Assembly: GCA_017461225.1 (NCBI GenBank)
Contig: JAFTYV010000058.1
Location: 20,211-84,210 of the forward strand
DNA length: 64,000 bases
DNA from: Candidatus Methanomethylophilaceae archaeon
GTDB taxonomy: Archaea > Thermoplasmatota > Thermoplasmata > Methanomassiliicoccales > Methanomethylophilaceae
Direction: 5' to 3'
The position numbers were made by a program, and so were the translations under genes. The stretch's first letter is position 1; every line of letters starts with the position of its first letter. Below the pieces are notes generated by a model that saw nothing but the letters and a program-made list of their open reading frames with translations, was not told where the DNA came from and did not search any database. Positions 39,970-48,078 of this stretch are shown in pieces.

Positions 39970-41265
39970 ATGGAATTAATGATGCAGCTGTTGTTCACGA
40001 TGGCTGTCCTCTTCGTCCTGGCCCGTTGCGGATCCGCACTGGTCAGCAGGTTCGGCCTACCCGGACTGATCGGTGAGATCGTCATCGGTATAGTCGTCGC
40101 CAACCTGGCATTCGGTGACTGGTCCCTCATGGAGGCCCTGGGCCTCGCCGTGCCGGCACCCGGTATGGATGTGACCACGGGCAGCGATCTGTACATGATA
40201 ATCTACACGTTCGCCGAACTGGGGGTCATATTCCTCCTGTTCACAGTCGGTCTCGAGACCAAGGTCGGTGACCTGCTCGGTTCCGGCAAGGCCGCACTCC
40301 TCACCGCCGTGATGGGAGTCATACTGCCCTTCATCGCCGGTTTCGCGGTCATCATGGCCACGGAGGGCCATATGAACCACGCCCTGTTCATGGCGGCCGC
40401 GATGGTGGCGACATCCGTCGGAATCACCGCGCGCATCATCAAGGACATGAGGCTCATGGACACCCGCGAGGCCCGCATCATCATCGGTGCGGCGGTCATC
40501 GACGATGTCCTGGGCATGATCGTCCTCGCCATAGTCAAGGGCATGGCGGATTCGGGCGAGGTGTCCATCCCGAGCATCCTCAGCATCACCCTCCAGGCTA
40601 TCCTGTTCGTCGTGGCGGTCCTGCTGGCCTGCAAGTTCGTCGTACCGCGTATATACGACTACTTCGATGCCCGCAAGAGGCGCGCGGAGGCGGAGGGCAG
40701 GGTCGTCGGATCCGTCAACAAGCTCATCCTCGCCATAGTCGTGTGCCTTGCGATGGCGGCACTGGCGGAGTACATGGGTCTCGCCGCGATCATCGGGGCG
40801 TTCCTCGCCGGGATGCTGTTCGCAGACTACGCATGGGAGTGGGATCTGGAGCACAAGGTGGAGTCGATCACCTCGTTCTTCATATCGTTCTTCTTCCTCA
40901 ACGTGGGTTTCCAGGTGGACATCTCCACGCTCACGGACACCTCCGTCATCGTTCTGGCGGTCTTCATCATCGCCTTGGCCCTGGTGACGAAGTACATCGG
41001 ATGCGGCGTCGGTGCGAAGATGGGTGACAGGAGCATAGACAGGTCCTCGTTCAACATCATCGGAGTCGGTATGGTGCCCAGGGGCGAGGTCGGAATAATC
41101 GTGGCGTCGATAGGTCTCGCATCCGGTGCCATGTCGCCCGAGCTCTATGCTGTCGTCGTCCTGATGTCCGTCTCCACGACGATCATCGCGCCGCCAATCC
41201 TGTCCAAGATGTTCAGGAAGAAGTATCCGGAGGATTACAGGATCCTGCCGGATGACCAGGTCTGA
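39970..41265 (+). CDS. CPA2 family cation:proton antiporter (NapA/KefB type)
   Basis: 431 residues with about twelve to thirteen transmembrane helices. The ion-binding double Asp is visible as AAVIDDVLGMIVLA near residue 178. The TFAELGVIFLLFTVGLETK helix and a conserved FFFLNVGFQVD stretch are typical of CPA2 antiporters. No C-terminal RCK/TrkA-N domain, so it is not a full Kef system. It exchanges Na+ or K+ for protons across the membrane. TATA-like GGTTAAATAC lies about 30 nt before the ATG. A strong terminator follows. Confidence 0.92.
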   Translation: MELMMQLLFTMAVLFVLARCGSALVSRFGLPGLIGEIVIGIVVANLAFGDWSLMEALGLAVPAPGMDVTTGSDLYMIIYTFAELGVIFLLFTVGLETKVGDLLGSGKAALLTAVMGVILPFIAGFAVIMATEGHMNHALFMAAAMVATSVGITARIIKDMRLMDTREARIIIGAAVIDDVLGMIVLAIVKGMADSGEVSIPSILSITLQAILFVVAVLLACKFVVPRIYDYFDARKRRAEAEGRVVGSVNKLILAIVVCLAMAALAEYMGLAAIIGAFLAGMLFADYAWEWDLEHKVESITSFFISFFFLNVGFQVDISTLTDTSVIVLAVFIIALALVTKYIGCGVGAKMGDRSIDRSSFNIIGVGMVPRGEVGIIVASIGLASGAMSPELYAVVVLMSVSTTIIAPPILSKMFRKKYPEDYRILPDDQV

Positions 41266-41272
41266 TGAAAAC

Positions 41273-41296
41273 AGGGGCTCGGCCCCTTCTTTTTTC
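41273..41296 (+). terminator. Intrinsic-type terminator of the antiporter gene
   Basis: A 6-bp stem AGGGGC/GCCCCT (41273-41278 with 41282-41287) is followed at once by a T-run. Confidence 0.75.
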
Positions 41297-41394
41297 TCCT
41301 ATCGCTTCCCCGGAGTCCGGATGTCGGAGGCGATGTCCGTGTCGCGGAGTAGCGCCCAAGCTGATGCTGTGTAAAATCGATGGAACCCCTGTGT

Positions 41395-41559
41395 TCAGAG
41401 GGGGAACAGTGTGTTCGCCAGGAGGACGATGACCACGAGTCCGACCGCAAGACCTATGACGGCCCTGGGGCTGATCTTGAGACCCTTCTCGTTCTCGGAG
41501 TCGAAGTACCTCATGAGACCTGCAGAGGACTGGAATCCACTGTCGTTCTTCTTTGCCAT
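41395..41559 (-). CDS. secG: Sec61-beta/SecG-type preprotein translocase subunit
   Basis: A 54-residue small membrane protein. The start MAKKNDSGFQSSAGLMRYFD is the conserved cytoplasmic N terminus of archaeal Sec61-beta. ISPRAVIGLAVGLVVIVLLA then gives the single C-terminal transmembrane helix. It forms the accessory subunit of the SecYE translocation channel. A TATA-like element at about 41580-41588 precedes the ATG. Confidence 0.92.
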   Translation of the reverse strand: MAKKNDSGFQSSAGLMRYFDSENEKGLKISPRAVIGLAVGLVVIVLLANTLFPL

Positions 41560-41700
41560 GGTGTGGCGAATCGGAGGTACATATAAAAACGTTATCTGGG
41601 TTGGGCCAATGCGTTCCCCGGATGCGACATCGGCCCGGACCCCTCCCGCATCAATGTTTTATAATCCAGTATCATCGCGTCCCCATAGACGGGCCGTATT

Positions 41701-42660
41701 GTGCCCGAGAACGGGAAGTGCGTTGCAATGGTGTCGAACAGCGGTCTCACGATCGGATCCGGGTTGCCCGAACTCCTGGCCGAGTCCCTCGGTCGGGATG
41801 TCGGTGACGTCCGCCCGTTGGGCCGCGTCTGCATGTTCGCGTTCGGCATCTCCTCGACCGCACCCGAGATGCTGTCTTCCTATGCTGACGAGTGCCTCCC
41901 CGTCCCGTTGCCGTTGGTCATGGACCGCAGGGTCCCCGGGTGGGTGGGATCCGATGTGGATGCGATCCTCATCTCGTGCTCCGGCGACGAGCCGGAGCTG
42001 ATGGAGGTGTACCACGAGGTCCGCCGCAGGGGATGCCGCATCCACTGCGTGACGTCGGGAGGTGGACTGATGGATGCCGCCGTGTTCGACGGGGTCGACC
42101 TCGTAAGGATCCCGGAGGGCCTCACCCGTTCCGGTTCCACCGGCGCGATCCTGGGATCGATCGCATCCATCCTGCGCAGTGCGGGTGTGTGCGACATAGT
42201 CGGCAGGTTGGGGTCCGAGTGTCCGGATCTGGTCAGGTACCGGGACTCCCTGTCGTCGTCCGACACCGTGTCCCTGATCGCCTCCGCACTCACGGGGAAG
42301 GTCCCCGCGGTGTACGGCACCGCCGACGTCCGTGCGGTGACCCGCAGGTGGAAGATGGCCATGAACGAGTCCGTGGGGACGCTCGCGTTCTTCGGGGAGC
42401 TCCCAGAGTTCGACCACAACGAGCTGGTCGGGTGGTTCGATCCCAACCCGCACGCACCGGAACTGGCGATAGTGGTCCTCCGCGGCGACACGCGTTCAGA
42501 CCTCCTGAACTTCATAACCGGTTCCATGGTCGAGATCCTCCGCGAGGAGGGCAGACCGGTGACCACCGTCGAACTGGAGGGGGATGTGATAACCCGCAAC
42601 CTCCGCGGCATAGTCCTGGCCGATACCGTGGCCGAAGCGATGGCAGGTGGCCGCAGATGA
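41701..42660 (+). CDS. Degenerate SIS-domain paralog of phosphoglucose/phosphomannose isomerase
   Basis: 319 residues, clearly homologous to the next gene product (shared VPGWVGSDVDAILIS/LPSWVGGETLAIVSS, RWKMAMNES/RWKTQFNEN and PEFDHNE/PEFNHCG). The phosphate-binding elements are degraded: the GMGGS loop is replaced by FGISS and SYSGNTAET by SCSGDEPEL, while the Glu and His of the catalytic region are retained. The conserved C-terminal Lys-containing segment is absent. It overlaps the next gene by four bases (ATGA), so equimolar expression and a heterodimer are plausible (inference). Alternatively it is a regulatory pseudoenzyme. Confidence 0.72.
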   Translation: MPENGKCVAMVSNSGLTIGSGLPELLAESLGRDVGDVRPLGRVCMFAFGISSTAPEMLSSYADECLPVPLPLVMDRRVPGWVGSDVDAILISCSGDEPELMEVYHEVRRRGCRIHCVTSGGGLMDAAVFDGVDLVRIPEGLTRSGSTGAILGSIASILRSAGVCDIVGRLGSECPDLVRYRDSLSSSDTVSLIASALTGKVPAVYGTADVRAVTRRWKMAMNESVGTLAFFGELPEFDHNELVGWFDPNPHAPELAIVVLRGDTRSDLLNFITGSMVEILREEGRPVTTVELEGDVITRNLRGIVLADTVAEAMAGGRR

Positions 42661-43652
42661 CCGATCCGACGACACTCGAGCAGCTCCACAACTTCGTGGA
42701 CGACCTCGGCAACACCCTGGACACGGTGTTCCCCGGCGACATCCGGTGCGGGAACATCATACTCTGCGGCATGGGCGGATCCGCGATAACCGCCGATGTC
42801 GTCGCGGACTGCTGCTCCCCGTCCTCCGTGAAACCGATCACCGTCGTCAAGAGCCCCGTTCTGCCGTCATGGGTGGGCGGGGAGACATTGGCGATAGTCT
42901 CGAGCTACTCCGGGAACACCGCGGAGACGATCGAGATGTACCGTTGTGCGTGCGACGCGGGATGCACCGTCGTGGCCATAACGTCAGGGGGCGTCCTCGG
43001 ACAGCTGGCGGAATCGGACGGCAGACCGATCATGGTGCTCCCGAAGGGCCTCCATCCCAGGCACTCGATAGGCTACATGATCGGGTACACCCTGGCCGTG
43101 ATGCGTGCCGCGGGATGTCCCGACGTCTCGGACGAGGTCCGCAGGGTGCTCCCCGAGCTGAGGGCCTACAGGGACTCCCTCGAGGGGGAGGGGTCCATGG
43201 CCGTCGAGCTGGCATCCCTCTACATGGGGCACGTCCCCGTCGTCTGTTCCGACAGCGGTCTGAAGTCGGTGGTCCTCAGGTGGAAGACGCAGTTCAACGA
43301 GAACTCCAAGTACGTGGCGTTCTGCAGTCCGATCCCGGAGTTCAACCACTGCGGTCTGGGCTCCTGGCTGGACGACCACAGGGACAACTACGCACTCACG
43401 GTCCTGGTGACCGGCGTGGACCGTGCATCCGGTCCGGTCGCGGACGCGATGTCCCGTCTGGACTCCGCGGGGGTCCCGTACAGGCGCATCGACATGGACG
43501 GTTCGTCCCCCATGGCGGACATGCTCATGGCCGTGATGCTCGGCGACTACACGTCCGTCCGCATGGCGGAGATGCGCGGAATAGACCCTGCCGAGGTGAA
43601 GCCCGTCATGCTGATGAAGGAGAGGCTGTCCCGCAGGCATCCGGTCGGCTGA
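42657..43652 (+). CDS. Bifunctional phosphoglucose/phosphomannose isomerase
   Basis: 331-residue SIS-fold enzyme interconverting glucose-6-phosphate or mannose-6-phosphate with fructose-6-phosphate. Seen: the first SIS motif CGMGGSAITADVV (residues 37-49), phosphate loop SSYSGNTAET (about 82-91), catalytic Glu in FNENSK, catalytic His in PEFNHCG, and the C-terminal RGIDPAEVKPVMLMKERL block. The residues after the catalytic His are unusual (NHCG rather than the common NHNE). With GlmM downstream it supports sugar-nucleotide synthesis for surface glycans. Confidence 0.88.
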   Translation: MTDPTTLEQLHNFVDDLGNTLDTVFPGDIRCGNIILCGMGGSAITADVVADCCSPSSVKPITVVKSPVLPSWVGGETLAIVSSYSGNTAETIEMYRCACDAGCTVVAITSGGVLGQLAESDGRPIMVLPKGLHPRHSIGYMIGYTLAVMRAAGCPDVSDEVRRVLPELRAYRDSLEGEGSMAVELASLYMGHVPVVCSDSGLKSVVLRWKTQFNENSKYVAFCSPIPEFNHCGLGSWLDDHRDNYALTVLVTGVDRASGPVADAMSRLDSAGVPYRRIDMDGSSPMADMLMAVMLGDYTSVRMAEMRGIDPAEVKPVMLMKERLSRRHPVG

Positions 43653-43699
43653 GCTCAAAGCATATTTTTACCGCCGTGGCGTTCCGCCGTCCGATAACG

Positions 43700-45061
43700 A
43701 TGAAGATGTTCGGCACCAACGGAATCCGCGGGGTCGCGAACGGCTACCTCTGCAGCGAACTGGCACTCAAGGTCGGAAAGGCGATCGCGACCGTCCTCGG
43801 TCCCGGCCCGGTGGCGATGGCGCGCGACACGCGCGTCTCATCCCCCATGGTGTCGGCCGCCCTGTCCGCGGGGCTCATGTCCATGGGCGTCGACGTGGTG
43901 GACCTCGGGATGGTCCCCACTCCCGCGCTCCAGTACTACGTGAGGACGCATTCCGACGTGTCTGGCGGTGTGATGGTCACGGCATCCCACAACCCCCCGG
44001 AGTTCAACGGCATCAAGTGCATCTCCGCCGACGGGACCGAGTGCTCCCCCGAGGAGGAGGCCGCCATCGAGGACGCCTACGACGGCGACCTCGCCTGCAC
44101 ATGCTGGGACCGCATAGGGACCATACGCCACCACGACGACGCGGGCGAGGAGTACATCGACGCCGTGGTCTCGAAGGTGGATGTGGACGCCATCCGCTCC
44201 GCGGGCCTGAGGGTCTGCCTGGATTGCGCCAACGGTGCCGCCGTGTCCACCACCCCCCTCCTCCTGAGGCGCCTCGGCGTCCGCACGATCACGATAAACG
44301 GGAACCCGGACGGGTTCTTCCCCGGACACGACAGCGAACCCACGGAGGAGAACCTGGACGACCTGAAGAGGATGGTCAGGGAGCTGGATGTGGACCTTGG
44401 CATCGCACACGACGGCGACGCCGACCGCTGCGTCTTCGTCACCGGTGGGGGAAACTACGTCCCCGGGGACCAGAGCCTCGCCCTCCTCGGTTCGCTGATG
44501 GTGCGTGCCAACGGCGGCGGCCTCGTGGTGACCACGGTGGCGACATCCTCCCTGGTCGAGGACGTGGTGACATCCGCCGGGGGCACGGTCGCGTACACCG
44601 CCGTCGGATCCCCGGTCGTGGCGAGGAGGATGATGGAGGACTCCGGGCTGTTCGGCGGTGAGGAGAACGGCGGACTCATATTCTCCGACCACCAGTTCTG
44701 CCGCGACGGCGCGATGGCGGTCGCCCGTATGCTGGAGGCCGTGGTCAGGTACGGTCCCCTGGAGGACCAGGTGTCCGCACTCCCCAGGTACCACACCGTC
44801 AAGGGCGCGGTCATGTGCACGGACGAGGTCAAGGGGGTCATCACGGACCTCATCGCGGCCAGGCACCCGGACCTCAGGATGAACCGTCTCGACGGGCTCC
44901 GCATAGACTACGACGACGGCTGGGTCCTCCTCCGTCCATCCGGTACGGAACTGAAGTACAGGATCTACTCCGAATCCCGTGACAGGGAGGTCGCGGAGAG
45001 GCGTGCCGCGGAGTTCAGGGCCGAGTTCGAGGAGATAGCCTCTGGGTTCGGGGGCAGTTGA
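43700..45061 (+). CDS. glmM: Phosphoglucosamine mutase / phosphohexomutase
   Basis: 453 residues of the alpha-D-phosphohexomutase family. The N terminus KMFGTNGIRGVANG and the phosphoserine loop TASHNPPEFNG (catalytic Ser near residue 95) are typical. The metal-binding loop is AHDGDADRC, and the C-terminal phosphate-binding motif is RPSGTELKYRIYSES. Archaeal members act as phosphoglucosamine mutase, phosphomannomutase or both; the start with FGTNGIRG favours GlmM. TATA-like ATATTTTTA (43663-43671) lies about 30 nt before the ATG, although the isomerase genes just upstream suggest a shared pathway. Confidence 0.9.
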   Translation: MKMFGTNGIRGVANGYLCSELALKVGKAIATVLGPGPVAMARDTRVSSPMVSAALSAGLMSMGVDVVDLGMVPTPALQYYVRTHSDVSGGVMVTASHNPPEFNGIKCISADGTECSPEEEAAIEDAYDGDLACTCWDRIGTIRHHDDAGEEYIDAVVSKVDVDAIRSAGLRVCLDCANGAAVSTTPLLLRRLGVRTITINGNPDGFFPGHDSEPTEENLDDLKRMVRELDVDLGIAHDGDADRCVFVTGGGNYVPGDQSLALLGSLMVRANGGGLVVTTVATSSLVEDVVTSAGGTVAYTAVGSPVVARRMMEDSGLFGGEENGGLIFSDHQFCRDGAMAVARMLEAVVRYGPLEDQVSALPRYHTVKGAVMCTDEVKGVITDLIAARHPDLRMNRLDGLRIDYDDGWVLLRPSGTELKYRIYSESRDREVAERRAAEFRAEFEEIASGFGGS

Positions 45062-45109
45062 CCCCACCGAAAGTGCTTTTTATATAATGTGGATACGAGC
45101 CCGATTAAC

Positions 45110-46663
45110 ATGCACTGGGCCGATGTAGTCGCAAAGGAGGTGGCGGATACCTGTGAGCATCCGCTCATCGCAACGGGTATCAGTCCCACAGGGATCATCC
45201 ACGTGGGAAGTCTGAGGGAAGCAATCACGGGGGAGTCCGTCCGCAGTGCCGTCGAGGGCATGGGCAAGGAGGTCAAGCTGATCTACCTCATAGACTCGTT
45301 CGACCCCCTGAGGAAGAGGTACGACTTCCTCCCCGCGGATTTCGAGCAGTACGTCGGGATGCCCATCTCCAGAATCCCCTGTCCCTGCGGGAAGCACAGG
45401 AACTACGCCCATCATTTCGTCCAGCCCTTCCTCGATGCCGTCGACTCGCTCGGTGTGGACTGCGAGGTCATCTGGACCCACGAGCTCTACGAGCAGGGGA
45501 GGTTCGCCGAGTGCATCGACAAGACCTTCGAGAAAAGGCAGGAGATCATCCAGATCCTCCACGAGGTGACCGGCAAGGAGGCCAAGGACGATTACGCGCC
45601 CTACAACCCCGTCTGCGAGAAGTGCGGTCGCTTCACCAGCCCCATCTTCGACACCTACGAGTTCCCCTTCGTGGAGTACAACTGCACATGCGGTCACCAC
45701 GGCAAGGCGGACATCCGCAAGGGCGAGGGAAAGCTCACATGGAGGCTCGAGTGGCCCGCCAAGTGGGTCATATTCGGAACCTCCGCGGAGCCCTTCGGGA
45801 AGGACCACGCGGCAGCCGGCGGATCCTACGACTCCGGAAAGAGGATCGTCTCGGAGATCTTCGGTGGGAAGGCCCCCCATCCGATACCCTACGAGTTCGT
45901 CCAGCTGAAGTCCGGCGGGGTCACGCAGCAGATGCACAAGTCCCTGGGATGCTCCGTCACGGGACTCGATGCCATCGGCATGACGCCCCCCGAGGTCCTC
46001 AACTACCTGTTCCTCAGGGTCAACCCCTCCAGGGCGATCGACTACGACTACGGCATGGGGACGCTCGACATGGCGGATGAGTACGACCGCATGGAGAGGC
46101 TCTTCTTCGCCGGTGAGTGGAACGAGTCCGAGGAGAACTCCGTGCGTGCGTACGAGATCGCCCAGCACAACCACGTCCCCTCCAAGCTCCCGCTCCAGAT
46201 CCCCTACAGGCACCTGGTCACACTCTCACAGATGGCCCCCGACTTCGAGGGTGTCATGGAGATCCTCTCCAGGACGGAGGACATGTCCGTCGCCACGGAG
46301 GAGGACATCGAGAGGCTCAGGCGCAGGGTCGAGTGTGTGAGGTACTGGCTCAACGGGTTCGCACCCGACCAGGTCAAGTTCTCGATCCAGCAGTCCATCC
46401 CCGCGGATGTGGAGCTGACCATGAACGAGAAGGTCTTCTTCCAGGCACTCGTCGTGCGCATGAACGACTGCAACTGGGACGCCGAATCCATCAACTCCAT
46501 CATCTCCGAGGTCGCCAAGGAGTCCCCTGTGGGATCCAAGGGCGCCTACAAGGCCATGTACAGGGTCCTCATCGGCAAGGCCGCCGGACCCAGGCTCGGT
46601 GCGTTCCTGGCATCCATGGACAAGAAGTTCGTCATAAACAGGTTCGTCCAGGCCTCCCAGTGA
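45110..46663 (+). CDS. lysK: Lysyl-tRNA synthetase, class I, with a divergent KMSKS loop
   Basis: 517-residue class I LysRS, the archaeal type unrelated to the common class II enzyme. Seen: the HIGH motif as SPTGIIHVGSLRE (HVGS at 31-34), a zinc-binding region CPCGK/CEKC/CTCG, and EWPAKWVIFGTSAEPFGKDH followed by AGGSYDSG. A C-terminal anticodon-binding alpha cage closes the protein. The expected KMSSSKGN loop after YEFVQLK is replaced by QMHKSLGCS (Met275 to Gly280), so the final Lys of the motif is missing. ATG 45110 is chosen because TATA-like TTTTATATAAT lies about 33 nt upstream. A hairpin terminator follows. Confidence 0.9.
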   Translation: MHWADVVAKEVADTCEHPLIATGISPTGIIHVGSLREAITGESVRSAVEGMGKEVKLIYLIDSFDPLRKRYDFLPADFEQYVGMPISRIPCPCGKHRNYAHHFVQPFLDAVDSLGVDCEVIWTHELYEQGRFAECIDKTFEKRQEIIQILHEVTGKEAKDDYAPYNPVCEKCGRFTSPIFDTYEFPFVEYNCTCGHHGKADIRKGEGKLTWRLEWPAKWVIFGTSAEPFGKDHAAAGGSYDSGKRIVSEIFGGKAPHPIPYEFVQLKSGGVTQQMHKSLGCSVTGLDAIGMTPPEVLNYLFLRVNPSRAIDYDYGMGTLDMADEYDRMERLFFAGEWNESEENSVRAYEIAQHNHVPSKLPLQIPYRHLVTLSQMAPDFEGVMEILSRTEDMSVATEEDIERLRRRVECVRYWLNGFAPDQVKFSIQQSIPADVELTMNEKVFFQALVVRMNDCNWDAESINSIISEVAKESPVGSKGAYKAMYRVLIGKAAGPRLGAFLASMDKKFVINRFVQASQ

Positions 46664-46668
46664 GGCAC

Positions 46669-46698
46669 GAGGGGGTCCGACCCCCTCTATTTTTATTA
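46669..46698 (+). terminator. Terminator of lysK
   Basis: A 7-bp stem GAGGGGG/CCCCCTC (46669-46675 with 46681-46687) is followed by TATTTTTATT, which also provides the TATA-like box of the next gene. Confidence 0.7.
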
Positions 46699-46720
46699 CC
46701 GACCACGGCCATCCACCATC

Positions 46721-46930
46721 ATGGATGAAAGGGTCCCCCTCGTCGTTTCCGCATCCGGAATACTGGTGATGATCGCATCGTTCGCGTCCTACGTCGTGAA
46801 CCCCTCGGACCTGGGGGTGGCGACGTTCATAGCGGGTCTGGTCCTCATGGGCGCGGGCTATCTGCTCACCGTCCTCGGGAACGGGGCGTCCGGTGGACCG
46901 GAGGGTACCGGATCCGACGGGGATGAGTGA
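46721..46930 (+). CDS. Small two-helix membrane protein
   Basis: 69 residues: two transmembrane helices (PLVVSASGILVMIASFAS and GVATFIAGLVLMGAGYLL) and a short acidic Gly-rich C-terminal tail. No family recognised. The ATG is about 30 nt after the TATA-like run, and the next gene starts at or next to its stop, so it is probably a real cotranscribed gene. Confidence 0.5.
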   Translation: MDERVPLVVSASGILVMIASFASYVVNPSDLGVATFIAGLVLMGAGYLLTVLGNGASGGPEGTGSDGDE

Positions 46931-46932
46931 CC

Positions 46933-48078
46933 ATGCCGTGCCTCAACCCGAACATCCTGTACCTGTTCTTCAACTCCGCCAACATGCACAGGTGGAACGA
47001 CCATCTGACCCCGGTGGAGCTCACGGAGATGGACAAGCAGGCCCACAAGGCGGCCATCGCCTGGATCCTCGCCAAGTACGAGGAGCTGGACGGCAACCGG
47101 ATGGATTGGAGGAGGTTGATAGAGAACACCATGTACTCCTTCATCCAGCGCTCCGTCCTCACCGACCTCAAGCCGCAGGTGTTCCACCGGATAGTGGAGG
47201 AGAGGAGGGAGCAGGTCAACGCGTTCGTCCTCTCGGAGTTCGACCGCATGGTGCCCGATCCCGGGGACGGCTTCAGGGACAGGTTCGTGGAGTACATGCG
47301 TTCGGAGAAGGACACCCGGGAGGATGCGGTCATACGCGCGGCACACTACCTCGCGACACGCTGGGAGTTCAATCTGATCTACGAGTCGAACCGCTCCCTG
47401 TACGGGATCGAGAAGACGCGCACGGAGATCGACCAGCAGATCTTCCAGCACCTGGACCTCAGGGGTGTCAGGGAGATGCTGTCCTCGTCACGTGAGACCT
47501 TCGATTTCATAGACCTCGTCGGCCAGCTCAGGTTCCAGAAGCGCTGGGCACGTACGCCGCGCGTCCCACGTACGGCGGTGCTCGGGCATTCCCTCATGGT
47601 GGCCAACTCCATGTACCTCCACGATCTGGACGCGGGTGCCGACGACCGTCGCATCTACAACGACTTCTACACCGGTCTGTTCCATGACCTGCCCGAGGTC
47701 CTCACGAAGGACGTGATAACCCCGATCAAGGTCAGTGTGGACGGTCTGTCCGAGATCCTGGAGGAGTACGAGCGCGACCTGGTGGATTCCGATATAATGC
47801 CCCTCCTGGATCCGTCCTGGAGGGACGAGTTCCGTTTCATGGTCCACGATCCGTTCACCGATGCGGACCACCCCGTGTTCGGGACGAGGTGCGGCACGGA
47901 CCTCAAGGCGTGCGACCTGCTGGCCGCATACATGGAGGCGAACATATCGCGCCGCTACGGTGTCACGTCGGATACACTCGAGAGCGGGGAGCACGACCTG
48001 CGCGAGAAGCTCCTGGAGAAGGGAAAGGGGATTGGGGCAAGGGGTTTGATGGAGGGTCTGGAGCGGATCCGCGTTTAA
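46933..48078 (+). CDS. HD-domain phosphohydrolase
   Basis: 381 residues. The C-terminal half contains an HD-type metal site: His in TAVLGHSLMVANSMYL, the HD pair in GLFHDLPEVLTKDVITP, and a distal Asp in GTDLKACDLLAAYMEA. This matches the YfbR-like/HDDC2 layout. The N-terminal half is helical and unrecognised. Such enzymes are often 5'-nucleotidases acting on deoxynucleotide monophosphates; the substrate here is unknown. ATG 46933 or GTG 46927 (overlapping the previous stop) may start it. Its last four bases overlap convergent serS. Confidence 0.78.
   Translation: MPCLNPNILYLFFNSANMHRWNDHLTPVELTEMDKQAHKAAIAWILAKYEELDGNRMDWRRLIENTMYSFIQRSVLTDLKPQVFHRIVEERREQVNAFVLSEFDRMVPDPGDGFRDRFVEYMRSEKDTREDAVIRAAHYLATRWEFNLIYESNRSLYGIEKTRTEIDQQIFQHLDLRGVREMLSSSRETFDFIDLVGQLRFQKRWARTPRVPRTAVLGHSLMVANSMYLHDLDAGADDRRIYNDFYTGLFHDLPEVLTKDVITPIKVSVDGLSEILEEYERDLVDSDIMPLLDPSWRDEFRFMVHDPFTDADHPVFGTRCGTDLKACDLLAAYMEANISRRYGVTSDTLESGEHDLREKLLEKGKGIGARGLMEGLERIRV

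Noticed and set aside
41892..43652. A 586-codon frame joining upstream sequence to the isomerase
   Set aside because: The first 255 codons are an Arg/Pro-rich shadow of the preceding SIS paralog; homology begins exactly at ATG 42657.
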